Counted from the stretch's first letter, positions 33,988-45,442 are shown. The stretch: DNA of 64,000 bases from an uncultured Rhodospira sp. (GCF_937138205.1 NZ_CAKZOT010000112.1:62001-126000); one strand, 5' to 3'. Translations and numbers: made by a program. Notes: a model not told the origin generated them from the sequence alone.

Positions 33988-33999
33988 TCTACTAGTAGA
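33988..33999. repeat. 12-bp palindrome TCTACTAGTAGA, copy 3 (between hflX and the 89-aa gene)
   Basis: An exact copy of the palindrome, in the 65-base gap after the hflX stop and 35 bases before the ATG of the small gene. The position would suit an operator or promoter-proximal site for the 89-aa gene and the downstream phosphatase gene. Confidence 0.75.
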
Positions 34000-34018
34000 T
34001 CGCACGCGCACGCAACGC

Positions 34019-35386
34019 TCAGGGCGCCCAGGCCCCCGACGCCACCGCGTCAGAAGGCGCCGGCTCGGCCGGATCAAGGCCCAGGCGGCGTCGCAGCCGC
34101 TCGGCGTCTGGCGGGTCCAGGCGAACCCGCAGGTGAACCCCCGCCTCGTCGTCGCTGCGCGCCAACACCTCGCCGCGCCGATGGACCCACGCGAACGTGG
34201 CACCGTCGGCGGCATCCAGGTCCACGTCCATCTCGACACGTCCGGCCGCCAGGGTCCGGTCGATGGCCGCCACCAGATCGTCCATGCCGTCGCCCGTCAC
34301 CGCCGAGACCGGAACCTGCCGGTGGCGTTCGCGAAGGGACGCGGTCAGCCGCGCCCGCCCCTCGCCGCCCAGCCGGTCGATCTTGTTGTGCGCCTCGATG
34401 AGGCCCGCCTCCACGGCGGCGCCGACATCCAGTTCGCGCAACACAGCCTCGACATCGGCCTTCTGGGCCTCGCAATCGACGGCCGACACATCCCGCACGT
34501 GGACGATGACGTCCGCCTCCATCACCTCTTCCAGCGTCGCCCGGAAGGCCGCGACCAGTTCGTGCGGCAGGTCGGACACAAAGCCGACGGTGTCGGAGAG
34601 GATCACCGGCCGGCCGGACGGCAACGTCAACCCGCGCATGGTGGGATCGAGAGTCGCGAACAGCATGTCCTTCGACAGCACGTCCGCCCGGGTCAGTCGA
34701 TTGAACAGGGTCGACTTGCCGGCGTTGGTGTAGCCCACCAGGGCGACAATCGGGTACGGCACCCGGCGGCGCGCGGCGCGGTGCAGTTCGCGGGTGCGAG
34801 TCACCTCCTCCAACTGCTTGCGCAGGTGGACGATGCGTTCGCCGATCAGCCGGCGGTCGATTTCGATCTGCGACTCACCGGGGCCGCCGATGAAACCCAG
34901 GCCACCGCGCTGCCGCTCCAGGTGGGTCCAACTGCGCACCAGGCGGCTGCGTTGGTAGGACAGGTGCGCGAGTTCGACCTGCAACTGGCCTTCCCGGGTG
35001 CGCGCCCGTTCGCCGAAGATTTCCAGGATCAGCCCGGTGCGGTCGATCACCTTGCACGACCACGCACGTTCAAGGTTGCGCTGCTGAATGGGCGACAAGT
35101 GATTGTCGATGATGGCCACCTCAATCGCCTCGGCCCGGATCAACTCCCCGAGCCGTTCGACCGCGCCACCGCCCAAAAGGGTGCTCGGACGCGGCTTGGT
35201 GATGGGCACCACTTCCGCTGCGACCACGTCCAGGTGGATGGCGCCGGCCAGGCCGACGGCTTCCTCCAATCTGGCGCCGGGATCGCGCGTCTGACCGGCT
35301 CCGGCCGCGCCGCGCAGATGGGGATGGACGACCAAGGCCCGGGTCGGGGCCGGCGGCCCCTCGTACTCGAATGGTTTGCTAGCCAC
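34019..35386 (-). CDS. hflX: GTPase HflX
   Basis: A 455-aa ribosome-associated GTPase that splits or rescues stalled ribosomes under stress. The N-terminal HflX domain includes FERARTREGQLQVELAHL; a glycine-rich linker GLGFIGGPGESQIEIDRR precedes the G domain with G1 GYTNAGKSTLFNRL (about 218-231), G3 DTVGF and G4 NKID. The C-terminal extension (about 375-455) is longer than in E. coli. GTG start at 35386, 2 bases after the hfq stop. The hfq-hflX pair is a conserved unit. Confidence 0.95.
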   Translation of the reverse strand: MASKPFEYEGPPAPTRALVVHPHLRGAAGAGQTRDPGARLEEAVGLAGAIHLDVVAAEVVPITKPRPSTLLGGGAVERLGELIRAEAIEVAIIDNHLSPIQQRNLERAWSCKVIDRTGLILEIFGERARTREGQLQVELAHLSYQRSRLVRSWTHLERQRGGLGFIGGPGESQIEIDRRLIGERIVHLRKQLEEVTRTRELHRAARRRVPYPIVALVGYTNAGKSTLFNRLTRADVLSKDMLFATLDPTMRGLTLPSGRPVILSDTVGFVSDLPHELVAAFRATLEEVMEADVIVHVRDVSAVDCEAQKADVEAVLRELDVGAAVEAGLIEAHNKIDRLGGEGRARLTASLRERHRQVPVSAVTGDGMDDLVAAIDRTLAAGRVEMDVDLDAADGATFAWVHRRGEVLARSDDEAGVHLRVRLDPPDAERLRRRLGLDPAEPAPSDAVASGAWAP

Positions 35387-35388
35387 GG

Positions 35389-35643
35389 TCAGGCTTCGGC
35401 CCCGTCCTCGGGTTTGTTTTCGAAGAGCTGGATCTGCGTGCTGGGCATGATGGTCGAGACGGCGTGCTTGTAGACGAGTTGGGTATGCCCATCCCGCCGG
35501 AGAAGCAGGGAAAAATTGTCAAACCAAGTGACAATACCTTGCAGCTTGACCCCATTGACGAGAAACACCGTCACCGGCGTTTTGTTTTTTCGGATATAGT
35601 TCAGGAAGACGTCCTGAACATTCTGAGATTTCTCGTTGGGCAT
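35389..35643 (-). CDS. hfq: RNA-binding protein Hfq
   Basis: An 84-aa Sm-like RNA chaperone. The Sm1 motif runs through [20 protein letters not shown] and the Sm2 motif contains the invariant [10 protein letters not shown] (about 58-67); the proximal-face residues Gln8 and Lys/His of the family are present. It forms hexamers that pair sRNAs with mRNAs. Its own leader (35651-35690, read on the minus strand) is very A-rich with repeated A-R-N triplets around a GAGGAG ribosome site. Confidence 0.97.
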   Translation of the reverse strand: MPNEKSQNVQDVFLNYIRKNKTPVTVFLVNGVKLQGIVTWFDNFSLLLRRDGHTQLVYKHAVSTIMPSTQIQLFENKPEDGAEA

Positions 35644-35650
35644 GTCGAGG

Positions 35651-35690
35651 CTCCTCTTTTTCTGTTTTTTCTCTTAGGTTGTTATTATTA
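35651..35690 (-). promoter_or_regulatory. A-rich hfq leader with ARN repeats over the ribosome binding site
   Basis: Read on the minus strand the leader has AACAACCTAAGAGAAAAAAC then AGAAAAAGAGGAG. At least eight consecutive or near-consecutive A-R-N triplets, the distal-face ligand of Hfq, run directly into the GAGGAG Shine-Dalgarno. This suits translational autorepression by Hfq. Confidence 0.45.
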
Positions 35691-35720
35691 GCTCTTCCGC
35701 CATGCACGTCCCTGTACACC

Positions 35721-35735
35721 GAGTCGTTTCGACTC
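35721..35735. repeat. Hairpin GAGTCG-TTT-CGACTC upstream of hfq
   Basis: A perfect 6-bp inverted repeat with a 3-base loop lies about midway in the 155-base gap between the HAD hydrolase gene stop and hfq. It lacks a T-tract; it may be a factor-dependent end of the upstream transcript or an operator of hfq. Confidence 0.4.
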
Positions 35736-35798
35736 TCCATCCGCACTCGAAAGAACCGTGCCCCCCGCTCGCATTTTCCCCGGCTCAAACGCGGCGTG

Positions 35799-36509
35799 TC
35801 ACGGTGCCGCCGTCCGGGTGTCGTCGAGCATGTCCAAAAGTTGGTCGCCGCGAGAAAGATGCACAAGGGGGGGATACGGGCCGAATTCGTCCGCCTCCGG
35901 CGCCCAGGGTCGGAGAAGCACCGGCGTCAGACCGCACGCATAGGCACACGCCATGTCGGTGGGCGAATCGCCGACCAGCCAGATTTCCGGTCCGGGGCGC
36001 AGTTCGATCGGCGCGGTCCGCAGCGCCAGCTCGATCGCCTCCAGCGCCGGTTTGTCGCGGGCAGCATCCCCTGCCCCCACCTGGGCGAAGAACAAGGATC
36101 CCCAGCCGAGCGCCTCCACCTCGCGGCGCAACAGCGCGCCGGTCTTGTTGCTCACCAGACCCATCGGCACGTTCCGCGCCGCCAATCCGCGCAGCATGGG
36201 CTCGGCGCCGTCCAGCACGGTCAGCATCTCGAGATGCACGGTCTTGAAGGCATTCAGGAACACGTCCCGCGCTTCGGTCCACCGCTCTCCGAACATCTCC
36301 GGGAACGTATCCCGCATGGAACGGCCCACACGGCGCCTGGTCTCCTCGAACGTCCACAGCGGATGGCCCATGTGCGCCATGCAGGTGTTGATCACCCGAT
36401 GGATGGCGGGCCAGGAATCGATCAGGGTGTTGTCCCAGTCGAACAGGATGGCGCGCGGCGTCGGCAGCCCGGCCGGCGCGCGCCCAGGTTTGGCGCCGAT
36501 GTCACTCAT
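35799..36509 (-). CDS. HAD-family hydrolase (phosphoglycolate phosphatase-like)
   Basis: A 236-aa HAD phosphatase: motif I ILFDWDNTLIDSW (about 21-33, the nucleophile being the first Asp of DWDNT), motif II GLVSNKTG, motif III Lys and motif IV WLVGDSPTDMACA. The helical cap between motifs I and II places it with Gph/PGP-like enzymes, but the substrate is unknown. ATG 36509 overlaps the aminotransferase stop by 4 bases, so the two are co-translated; this pairing is common in Rhodospirillaceae. Confidence 0.87.
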   Translation of the reverse strand: MSDIGAKPGRAPAGLPTPRAILFDWDNTLIDSWPAIHRVINTCMAHMGHPLWTFEETRRRVGRSMRDTFPEMFGERWTEARDVFLNAFKTVHLEMLTVLDGAEPMLRGLAARNVPMGLVSNKTGALLRREVEALGWGSLFFAQVGAGDAARDKPALEAIELALRTAPIELRPGPEIWLVGDSPTDMACAYACGLTPVLLRPWAPEADEFGPYPPLVHLSRGDQLLDMLDDTRTAAP

Positions 36510-37384
36510 CCGTCGATCCAGTCCTCGGCGCCGGGGCCGGCCATGTAGCCCTCGTACAGGTCCCAGACCTGGCGCGTGATGCTGCCCGGCACGCCGTTGG
36601 CGATCACGGCGTCGTCGATCCGCACGATGGGCAGCGCGGCCGCCGTGGTGCTGGAGATGAACGCTTCCCGTGCCGCCCGTGCCTCGTCCACCGTGAACGG
36701 GCGTTCCTCGACCGTTAGGCCGGCCTCCCGCGCCAACCGCAGGACCGCGTCGCGCGTGATGCCGGCCAGGATGTCGTGGCCCAGGGGGCGGGTGACCAGG
36801 GTTCCATCCTGGGTGACGATCCAGGCGTTGGTGGAGGTCCCCTCGGTCACGAAGCCGTCGCGGTCGACCTGCCAGGCCTCATAGGCCCCCATGTCCTTGG
36901 CGTGCTGCTTGGCCAGCACGTTGGGCAGCAACGACACCGACTTGATATCGCGCCTTGCCCACCGCTGGTCCGCCACGGTGACGACGCCCACCCCATTCTC
37001 CACCATGCTCGCCGATGGGGCGACGCCAGAGCGGGCGGTGACTACCAGAGAGGGCAAAACAGACGGCGGCGGAAAGGGATGGTCGCGCTTGTAGGCGCCC
37101 CGACTGACTTGCAGATAGACGATTCCGTTCCGGACACGGTTCCGCCGCACCACCTCGCGCAAGACAATCCTGAGCGGGCGCGCCGGCATCGGCATGGCCA
37201 TGCGCAACTCCCGCAGCGAGCGGGCCAGGCGGGTCATGTGACCGCCCAGATCGATCGGGCGTCCGTTGACGATGGCAATGACCTCGTAGACGCCATCGGC
37301 GAACTGGAGGCCGCGATCCTCGACGTGAACCGCCGCCTCGGCGTGCGGCAGGTATCGGCCGTTGACATAGGCAACGCGAGACAT
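36506..37384 (-). CDS. dat: Class IV aminotransferase, D-amino acid aminotransferase type
   Basis: A 292-aa fold-type IV PLP enzyme. N-terminus RVAYVNGRYLPHAEAAVHVE and DRGLQFADGVYEVI are typical of D-alanine aminotransferase; the Schiff-base lysine is in RDIKSVSLLPNVLAKQ (about 143-158), and VTEGTSTNAWIV binds the cofactor phosphate. It likely interconverts D-Ala and D-Glu for the wall, or acts on branched-chain amino acids, since family IV enzymes overlap. It lies 102 bases downstream of trkA in the same direction. Confidence 0.85.
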   Translation of the reverse strand: MSRVAYVNGRYLPHAEAAVHVEDRGLQFADGVYEVIAIVNGRPIDLGGHMTRLARSLRELRMAMPMPARPLRIVLREVVRRNRVRNGIVYLQVSRGAYKRDHPFPPPSVLPSLVVTARSGVAPSASMVENGVGVVTVADQRWARRDIKSVSLLPNVLAKQHAKDMGAYEAWQVDRDGFVTEGTSTNAWIVTQDGTLVTRPLGHDILAGITRDAVLRLAREAGLTVEERPFTVDEARAAREAFISSTTAAALPIVRIDDAVIANGVPGSITRQVWDLYEGYMAGPGAEDWIDG

Positions 37385-37486
37385 GGGTCCTCCTGGGGGG
37401 CGGCGATCGGGCGTGTGCGTCCGGATCTAGACCAGAATGGCCGGCAATGAAACAGCGCGGCGGCAGGTCTGCCCTGCGTTCGGCGC

Positions 37487-38863
37487 TTAAAAGAACTCCA
37501 GCCGCACCGAGAACATCTTCTCGACCTTCTTGATCGCCCCGGAGGAAGCGAACAGCACCACACGGTCTCCGGCCTTCAGAACGGTCGAGCCGCGCGGGCT
37601 GATGACCTGATCGCCGCGCACCACGGCGCCCAGGATGACGCCGGCCGGCAGGCGCGCCTCGCGCAGCGGTCGGCCGACGAGCCCCGAGGTTTCCAGCGCA
37701 TCGGCTTCGATCAACTCGCCGAACCCCTCGTGCAGGGAATGGACGCTGTGAATGCGGCCGCGCCGGACATGCTGCAGGATGGTCGACACCGTCATGCTGC
37801 GCGGGTTGACGACGACGTCCACGCCCAGGGTCGAGACCAGGGGGTTGTAGGCGGACTTGTTGATCAGGGTGATGGCCCGCTGGCAGCCGTGGCGCTTGGC
37901 GAGCAGTGAGGCCAGGATATTGTTCTCGTCGTCGTTGGTAACCGCCACCACGGTTTCCGTCTGTTCGACGTTCGCCTCGTCCAGGATCTCCTGGTCGAGC
38001 ACATCGCCGTTGATGACCACGGAGCGCGACAGCGTCTTGGCCACGAACTCCGCCCGGGCGCGATCCTGCTCGACCACCTTCACCGACACCTGCGGGAAAT
38101 CACTCTCCAGGCGTTGGGCCAGGAACAGGCCGATATTGCCGCCCCCCAGAACGAGAATGCGCCGCGCCTCCGGCTCCTCGTGCCCGAATGCCGCCAACGC
38201 CCGCGCCTGGTGCTCCGTCGCGCAGACGAAATAGACGTCGTCGCCCGGCAGCATCTGATCGTCCGGAGACGGGACCATCGGCCGGTCCTGGCGGACGATG
38301 CCGACGACGACGATGGACAGTTCGGGAAACAGCACCGAAAGCTGCCGCAACGGCGTGAACACGACCGGCGTGTCGTCGGTGCAGCGCACGCCCAGAAGGC
38401 GCACCTTGTTGTGGGCCAGCGGAATCAGTTCCATCGCCCCCGGCACCCGCAGGCGGCGGATGACGGCCTTGGCCACCTCGATCTCCGGCGAGATGGTGAC
38501 GTCGATGGGCATGTTCTCGCGGCTGAACAGGTTGGCCCACTCGTCCTGCAGGTAGTCCTGGGCCCGCACGCGGGCGATCTTGGTCGGCACATGGAACAGC
38601 GAGTGCGCCACCTGGCAGGCGATCATGTTCACTTCGTCGGCGTGGGTCACCGCGATCAGCATCTCGGCGTCCGCCGCCCCGGCGGCCTCCAGGACGCTGG
38701 GATACGAGGCGTAGCCCACCAGGGCCTGCACATCCAGGCTGTCGGAGATCCGTCGGATCAGGTCTGGCCGCTGGTCGACGACGGTCACGTCGTTGCCTTC
38801 GGACGCCAGATAGCGGGCGATGCTGAAGCCGACCTGGCCGGCGCCGCAGACAATGACTTTCAT
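37487..38863 (-). CDS. trkA: Trk potassium uptake protein TrkA
   Basis: A 458-aa peripheral membrane NAD-binding regulator of Trk/Ktr potassium channels. It is a tandem repeat of two RCK units: the first Rossmann motif VIVCGAGQVGFSIARYLASE at residues 3-22, the second RILVLGGGNIGLFLAQRLES near 232-251, each followed by an RCK_C domain. The ntrYX-trkA order is conserved in Azospirillum and relatives. It follows ntrX after 27 bases and is likely in the same transcript. Confidence 0.96.
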   Translation of the reverse strand: MKVIVCGAGQVGFSIARYLASEGNDVTVVDQRPDLIRRISDSLDVQALVGYASYPSVLEAAGAADAEMLIAVTHADEVNMIACQVAHSLFHVPTKIARVRAQDYLQDEWANLFSRENMPIDVTISPEIEVAKAVIRRLRVPGAMELIPLAHNKVRLLGVRCTDDTPVVFTPLRQLSVLFPELSIVVVGIVRQDRPMVPSPDDQMLPGDDVYFVCATEHQARALAAFGHEEPEARRILVLGGGNIGLFLAQRLESDFPQVSVKVVEQDRARAEFVAKTLSRSVVINGDVLDQEILDEANVEQTETVVAVTNDDENNILASLLAKRHGCQRAITLINKSAYNPLVSTLGVDVVVNPRSMTVSTILQHVRRGRIHSVHSLHEGFGELIEADALETSGLVGRPLREARLPAGVILGAVVRGDQVISPRGSTVLKAGDRVVLFASSGAIKKVEKMFSVRLEFF

Positions 38864-38890
38864 GGGTCCGGGACCTTTGTGCCCGTAGCG

Positions 38891-40357
38891 TCAGGAGGCC
38901 GATCCGCGCGCCGAGTGAGTCAGGCCGGGTTCGGCCGCGCCGTCGCCGCCGGAACTGGCGGTGGAGGCGTTCGCTCCGCTGCTGGCGACGCCCAGGCTCT
39001 TCAGTTTGCGATGCAGGGCCGACCGTTCCATACCCACGAACTCGGCGGTGCGCGAGACGTTGCCGCCAAAGCGGGTGACCTGGGCCAGCAGGTAGTCCCG
39101 TTCGAAGATCTCCCGCGCCTCTCGCAGGGGCAGGGTCATGATTTCGGGCGACTTTTCCAGGCGCAGCGTGTCCGGCGTGAGGGCGCTGATCTCGTTGGGC
39201 AACATGTCGGCGCGGATGGCGTCCCGCGCCTCGCCAGGCGCCATGATCAACAACCAGTCGATGATGTTCCGCAACTGGCGCACATTTCCGGGCCAGTCAT
39301 AGGCCTGCAGGGCCGCCATGGCATCCTCGCCAAGCGGGCGCGGTGGAATGCCGGCGGAGCGGGCGGCCGTCTCCATGAAATGACGCGCCAGCACCGGAAT
39401 GTCCCCCCGCCGATCCATCAGGGCGGGCACCTTCAACGGCACTACGGCCAGACGGTAGAACAGATCCTCGCGGAAACGGCCGCGCCGGATTTCCTCCTGA
39501 AGGTCACGGTGGCTGGTGGCGATGACCCGCACGTCCACCGAGATCCGACGGCTGCCGCCCACACGCTCGAACGTCTGTTCCTGCAACACCCGAACGAGCT
39601 TCCCCTGGGTCTCCAGAGGCATGTCCGCGACCTCGTCGAGCAGCAGCGTGCCGCCGTTGGCCTGCTCCAACTGTCCGACCTTGCGCGGCGCGTCGGCGCC
39701 GTCCGCGCCGGCTTCGGTGCCGAACAGCTCTGTTTCCATGCGGTCGGGGTGCATGGCGGCGCAGTTGACCACCACGAATGCCTGGTCGGCGCGCCGGCTG
39801 TGGGCATGGACCATGCGGGCCGCGACTTCCTTGCCGGTGCCGGCCGGGCCGGTGATCAGCACGCGCGAGCCGGTCGGGGCGACTTTGGCGATGGCGGCGC
39901 GCAGTTGGGCGATCGCCGCACTTTCCCCGACCAAGTCGCTCTGGGCGCCGATGCGGATGCGCAGCTCGGCGTTTTCCTGTTTCAGACGAAAGGCCTCAAT
40001 GGCGCGTTCGACCATCAGCAACAGGCGGTCTGTCTTGAACGGCTTCTCGATGAAGTCGTAGGCGCCCTTCTTGATCGCCGCCACGGCGGTCTCGATCGTA
40101 CCGTGGCCGCTGATCATCAGCACGGGCATCAGCGGGTGGTCGCGCAGAACCTCGTCCAGCAGCTCCAGACCGTCCAGCCGGCTGCCTTCCAGCCAGATGT
40201 CGAGAATCACAAGGCTCGGTTTCCGCTCGGCGATGGCCGCCAACGCGGTGTCGCTGTCGACGGCCTCGCGGCACGTGTAGCCCTCGTCCTCCAGGACGCC
40301 GGCCACGGCCATGCGGATGTCGCTTTCGTCATCAACGATCAGGATATCGTGCGCCAT
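38891..40357 (-). CDS. ntrX: Nitrogen regulation response regulator NtrX
   Basis: A 488-aa response regulator: receiver domain (1-120; acidic DDE near residue 9-11, phospho-Asp in LVILDIWLEG), sigma-54-type AAA+ domain with Walker A TGPAGTGKEVAARMVH and Walker B GGTLLLDEVADMP, and a Fis-type helix-turn-helix (about 440-470). The GAFTGA loop that contacts sigma-54 is absent; the corresponding place reads TEAGADGADAP. That absence is usual for alphaproteobacterial NtrX, which is therefore thought to act on sigma-70 promoters. It starts 2 bases after ntrY ends. Confidence 0.95.
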   Translation of the reverse strand: MAHDILIVDDESDIRMAVAGVLEDEGYTCREAVDSDTALAAIAERKPSLVILDIWLEGSRLDGLELLDEVLRDHPLMPVLMISGHGTIETAVAAIKKGAYDFIEKPFKTDRLLLMVERAIEAFRLKQENAELRIRIGAQSDLVGESAAIAQLRAAIAKVAPTGSRVLITGPAGTGKEVAARMVHAHSRRADQAFVVVNCAAMHPDRMETELFGTEAGADGADAPRKVGQLEQANGGTLLLDEVADMPLETQGKLVRVLQEQTFERVGGSRRISVDVRVIATSHRDLQEEIRRGRFREDLFYRLAVVPLKVPALMDRRGDIPVLARHFMETAARSAGIPPRPLGEDAMAALQAYDWPGNVRQLRNIIDWLLIMAPGEARDAIRADMLPNEISALTPDTLRLEKSPEIMTLPLREAREIFERDYLLAQVTRFGGNVSRTAEFVGMERSALHRKLKSLGVASSGANASTASSGGDGAAEPGLTHSARGSAS

Positions 40358-40359
40358 GC

Positions 40360-42782
40360 TCAGGCTGACAGGGCATCAGAGCCCGGATCCTCATTCTTGT
40401 TGGTCATGTTGTCATCCATGGTAGCCGTCATGGCGTCTGGCGCCACGTGTTTGGCATCCTGCGGTTCCCCTTCACTTTCGGCGGCCCCGTCATGCTCGCC
40501 GCCGCGCGGGAACACCAACTCGACCCGGGCGCCGCCCCCGGGCCTGTCGCCGAGAACCAGCGTGCCACGATGATCCTCCAGGATCTTGCGGACAATCGCC
40601 AAACCCAGGCCGGTCCCCTTGCTCCGGGTGGTCACATAGGGTTCGGTCAGGCGATTGCGGTCCGCCGTCGGCAGGCCCTTTCCGTTGTCCTCGATGATGA
40701 TCGTCACCGTCTCCGGCGCGTCGTCCAGGCGGGCAATGATGCTCCCGGGCAACGCCGAGGATTGATCCTTTTCTTTTTCCAATCTCGCGTCAATCCCCTC
40801 AACCGCGTTCTTCAGCAGGTTGGTCAGGGCCTGCGCCACCTGGCGTGCATCACAGGCCAGACGCACCGGGTGGTCCGGCACCTCGGCCTGGAACGTGATG
40901 CGGGGATAGGCCGTGCGTTGCAAGACGATGGCCTGCCGAACGATGTCGTTCAGTGTTTCCGGGCGCATGGTGGGCGCCGGCATTCGGGCGAAGGCCGAGA
41001 ATTCATCGACCATCTGGCCGATGTCGCCGACGTGGCGTACAATGGTATCCGTGCATTGGACGAACGTGTCCTGATCCTGGGTCAGCTGCCGCAGGTAGCG
41101 CCGTTTCAGCCGCTCGGCCGAGAGTTGGATGGGGGTCAGCGGGTTCTTGATCTCGTGCGCGATACGGCGCGCCACATCGGCCCAGGCGGCCTTGCGCTGC
41201 GCCTGTTGCAGCTCGGTGATGTCGTCGAAGGTCAGCACGTACCCCAGCACCGCCCCCTCGGCGCCGCGTTCCGCGCTGAGCCGCACCAGCAGGGTCAGCG
41301 TCTTGCCGCCATGGGTATAGGCGGACTCGGTCTGGGCGGGCCGGTCGGGGCGCGCCCGGATCTGGTCCATCAGGGTCTTCAGGTCGGGGATCAGTCGGTC
41401 GATGGGCCGACCGACCCAGGCGTCAAGGCTCTCACCGAGCAGGTCGCTGGCCGAGCGGTTGCCGAACTCGATCAGCCCGTCACGGTCCAGGGCAATGACA
41501 CCGGCCGAGACCCCGGCGAGGACCGTCTCGGTGAAGCGCCGCTTTTCGTCCAGTTCGCTGTTGGCATCGAGCAGACTGCGCTGTTGCGCTTCGATCTGCG
41601 CGGTCATGCGGTTGAAGGCGCGCGACAGCAGGGCGATCTCGTCGTTGTTGGCGGTTTCCTTGACCCGCACGCGCAGGTTGCCTTGCCGGATCCGGTCCGC
41701 CGCGTCGACCAGACTCATGATCGGCTGCGCCAGCCGGGTCGCCAGCGTCAGCCCGACCGCCACGGCGGCCAGCAGAAGAAGAACCGCCACCATGACGAAG
41801 ATCATGGTGAGCGTCAGTTCGTACCCCGACCGGCGCCCTTCCAGCTCGCGGTACTGGTCGACCGCCTGTTCGGTGCTTTCGATGGCCCCGAGAACGCGTG
41901 GATCCACGAAGCGGCCCACATACAGATAGAGCGGCGTCAGGGTGTCCAGCCGGACCAGACCGCGCACCCGGTCGTCGTTTTCGCCGGTCAGGATGGCCAC
42001 GTTGCCACTGTCGGCCCGTTCCATGGCCCAGAACGGCACCTGCTCGAACTGAAGGGAGAACGTGTACCCGGCGCGGCCGATCACCTTGCCATCCTGGCCG
42101 AACACCACCGCCTCGGTCAGATTGCGCAGCGCCGACTGGGCATTGAGGATGCGGTTGAGGCGGTCCGGATTGCGGCTGATCTGCAACCAGTCCCGGTTCA
42201 GATCATTGGCGATGGCCATGACATCGCTGGCGATGGTCTGTTGGTGTTCGGCCAGATAGGCCTGGGCCACCTTCACGGACTCGTCCAGGGCCGTGGAGAC
42301 ACGGGTGGAGAACCACCCCTGGACCCCGACCTGGAACACAAGGATCGAGAACACCGAGGTCAGAATCGCCGGCGTGATCGCCACCACGCCAAAGAGCACC
42401 ACCAGTCGGACGTGCAGCCGCGACCCGGCGCCGCCGCTCCGCCGCGCGGCCCAAACCTTGGCGACGCGACGGGCCACCACCAGGCCCAGCGCCAACATGA
42501 TCGCCAGATTGACGTTGAGAAGGCCCAGCATCAGGGCCGGGTCCTTGACCGTTGGCCCCAGGCCGGTCAGGACCGCCGTGGTCGCGCCGACCGACAGCAC
42601 GGCCGCCACCGCCAGCACCCACGTCAAGGCGCGGGTCAGGCGGGCACGTCGAGCCCAGATCCGGAGGCGCAGAAGGCGCCGCTTGATCGATCCGCGCGTC
42701 AGTGTGTCCCCTCCTGCTCCGCCCGGCTTTCGGGGATCGCGTTCGGCTTGGGCATGGGCTTGGACCTCCCCTGCCCTCTGTG

Positions 42783-42786
<4 letters not shown>
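40360..42786 (-). CDS. ntrY: Sensor histidine kinase NtrY
   Basis: An 808-aa membrane sensor. Membrane segments at about 50-75, 85-108, 125-150 and 330-358 flank a periplasmic sensing region (about 150-330). A HAMP domain follows, then a PAS domain, the HisKA domain with His near 547 in [19 protein letters not shown], and an ATPase domain with [10 protein letters not shown] and [10 protein letters not shown]. The partner is NtrX, immediately downstream. The GTG start at 42786 overlaps the ntrC stop (GTGA), coupling NtrYX to NtrBC. Confidence 0.95.
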
Positions 42787-44284
<1,498 letters not shown>

Positions 44285-44288
<4 letters not shown>

Positions 44289-45442
44289 GCCTGCCCCTCC
44301 GCGTGTGTCTCCCGGGGGCGCGGGGGTCGCTCGCTCGGCGCCATGGGAAGCACGACCCGAAACACCGTTCGGCGCGGCTGGGTGTCGAATTCGACGATAC
44401 CGCCATGGTCCGTGACGATCTTGGCCACCAGCGGAAGACCGAGGCCGCTGCCCGACGGCTTGTTGGTCACGAAGGGCTCGAACAGATGGCCGCGAATGTC
44501 CTCGGGGATACCGGGGCCGTTGTCCCGGACGGTGATGACCAACGGCAGGTCCATGCGATCACCGGACCCCGGCGCCGCCAACCGCAGGCCGTGTTGGTAG
44601 GCCGTGGACAGCACGATCTCGCCGCCCTCCGCCGGCACCACCTCGGCGGCGTTCTTGACCAGATTCAGGAACACCTGCACCAGTTGATCCCGGTTGCCGA
44701 ACACGGGCGGCAGCGACGGATCATAGGATTCGATGAACCGGACGCCCCGGGCAAACCCGTTCTCCGCCACCCGCCGGACGTGCTCCAGCACCTGGTGGAT
44801 GTTGATGGGCTCGCGGCTTAGGGTGCCGCCGTCCGAGAACACGTCCATGCGGTCGACCAGGGCAACGATCCGATCGGTCTCGTCGCGGATCAGTTGGGTC
44901 AGCACGCGGTCGGCCTCGGCGACGTTTTGGTCGAGCAACTGGGCCGCCCCGCGAATGCCGGACAGGGGGTTCTTCACTTCGTGCGCCAGCAGGCGGGCCA
45001 TGGCGGACACCGACCGCGCCGCCCCCCGGCTGAGCATCTGCTGGCCGATCCGCAGGGCCTTGGAGTGCTCCTGGAACTGCACCACCACCCACCCCGGCAT
45101 TTCCACCTGAGGCGAGACCTGGATGGTCATGACGCGCGGCCCGGTGCGCGGGGTGTCCAACTCCACCTCGTATTCCGACACGGCGCTGTTGTCGCGCCGC
45201 GCCTGGTGGATCAGGGCGAAGGTCTGACTGTCGCGGGGCACCAGGTCCTCCAGCGCCAGTCCCTTGAGGTGGCCGAGGCTGCTTTCGAACAACTGCTCGC
45301 CGGCGGCGTTGACGAACACCACCCGGTCCGCTTGGTCCAGGACCAGAACGGCCGAGGCAATGGCGTTGAGGACGGACACGGCATCCAGGGGAGGCTCGGG
45401 CGTCGGGCGCCCGCCGTCGATGATCTTCAGGGGCCGGCTCAT
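44285..45442 (-). CDS. ntrB: Nitrogen regulation sensor kinase NtrB
   Basis: A 385-aa cytoplasmic kinase/phosphatase for NtrC, controlled by PII. PAS domain at about 20-130 ([20 protein letters not shown]), HisKA with the phospho-His near 154 in [20 protein letters not shown], and an HATPase domain with [12 protein letters not shown] and [13 protein letters not shown]. No membrane segment, as expected. It is coupled by a 4-base overlap to dusB upstream and ntrC downstream. Confidence 0.96.

Noticed and set aside
37421-37434. CTAG in GGATCTAGACC near the aminotransferase gene start as another palindrome copy
   Set aside because: It shares only the CTAG core with TCTACTAGTAGA; the flanks differ.
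38114-40573. Very long open frame on the plus strand opposite ntrX (819 codons)
   Set aside because: It lies antisense to ntrX and part of trkA, has a composition rich in Arg, Gly, His and Gln typical of the mirror frame of a GC-rich gene, and shows no domain.
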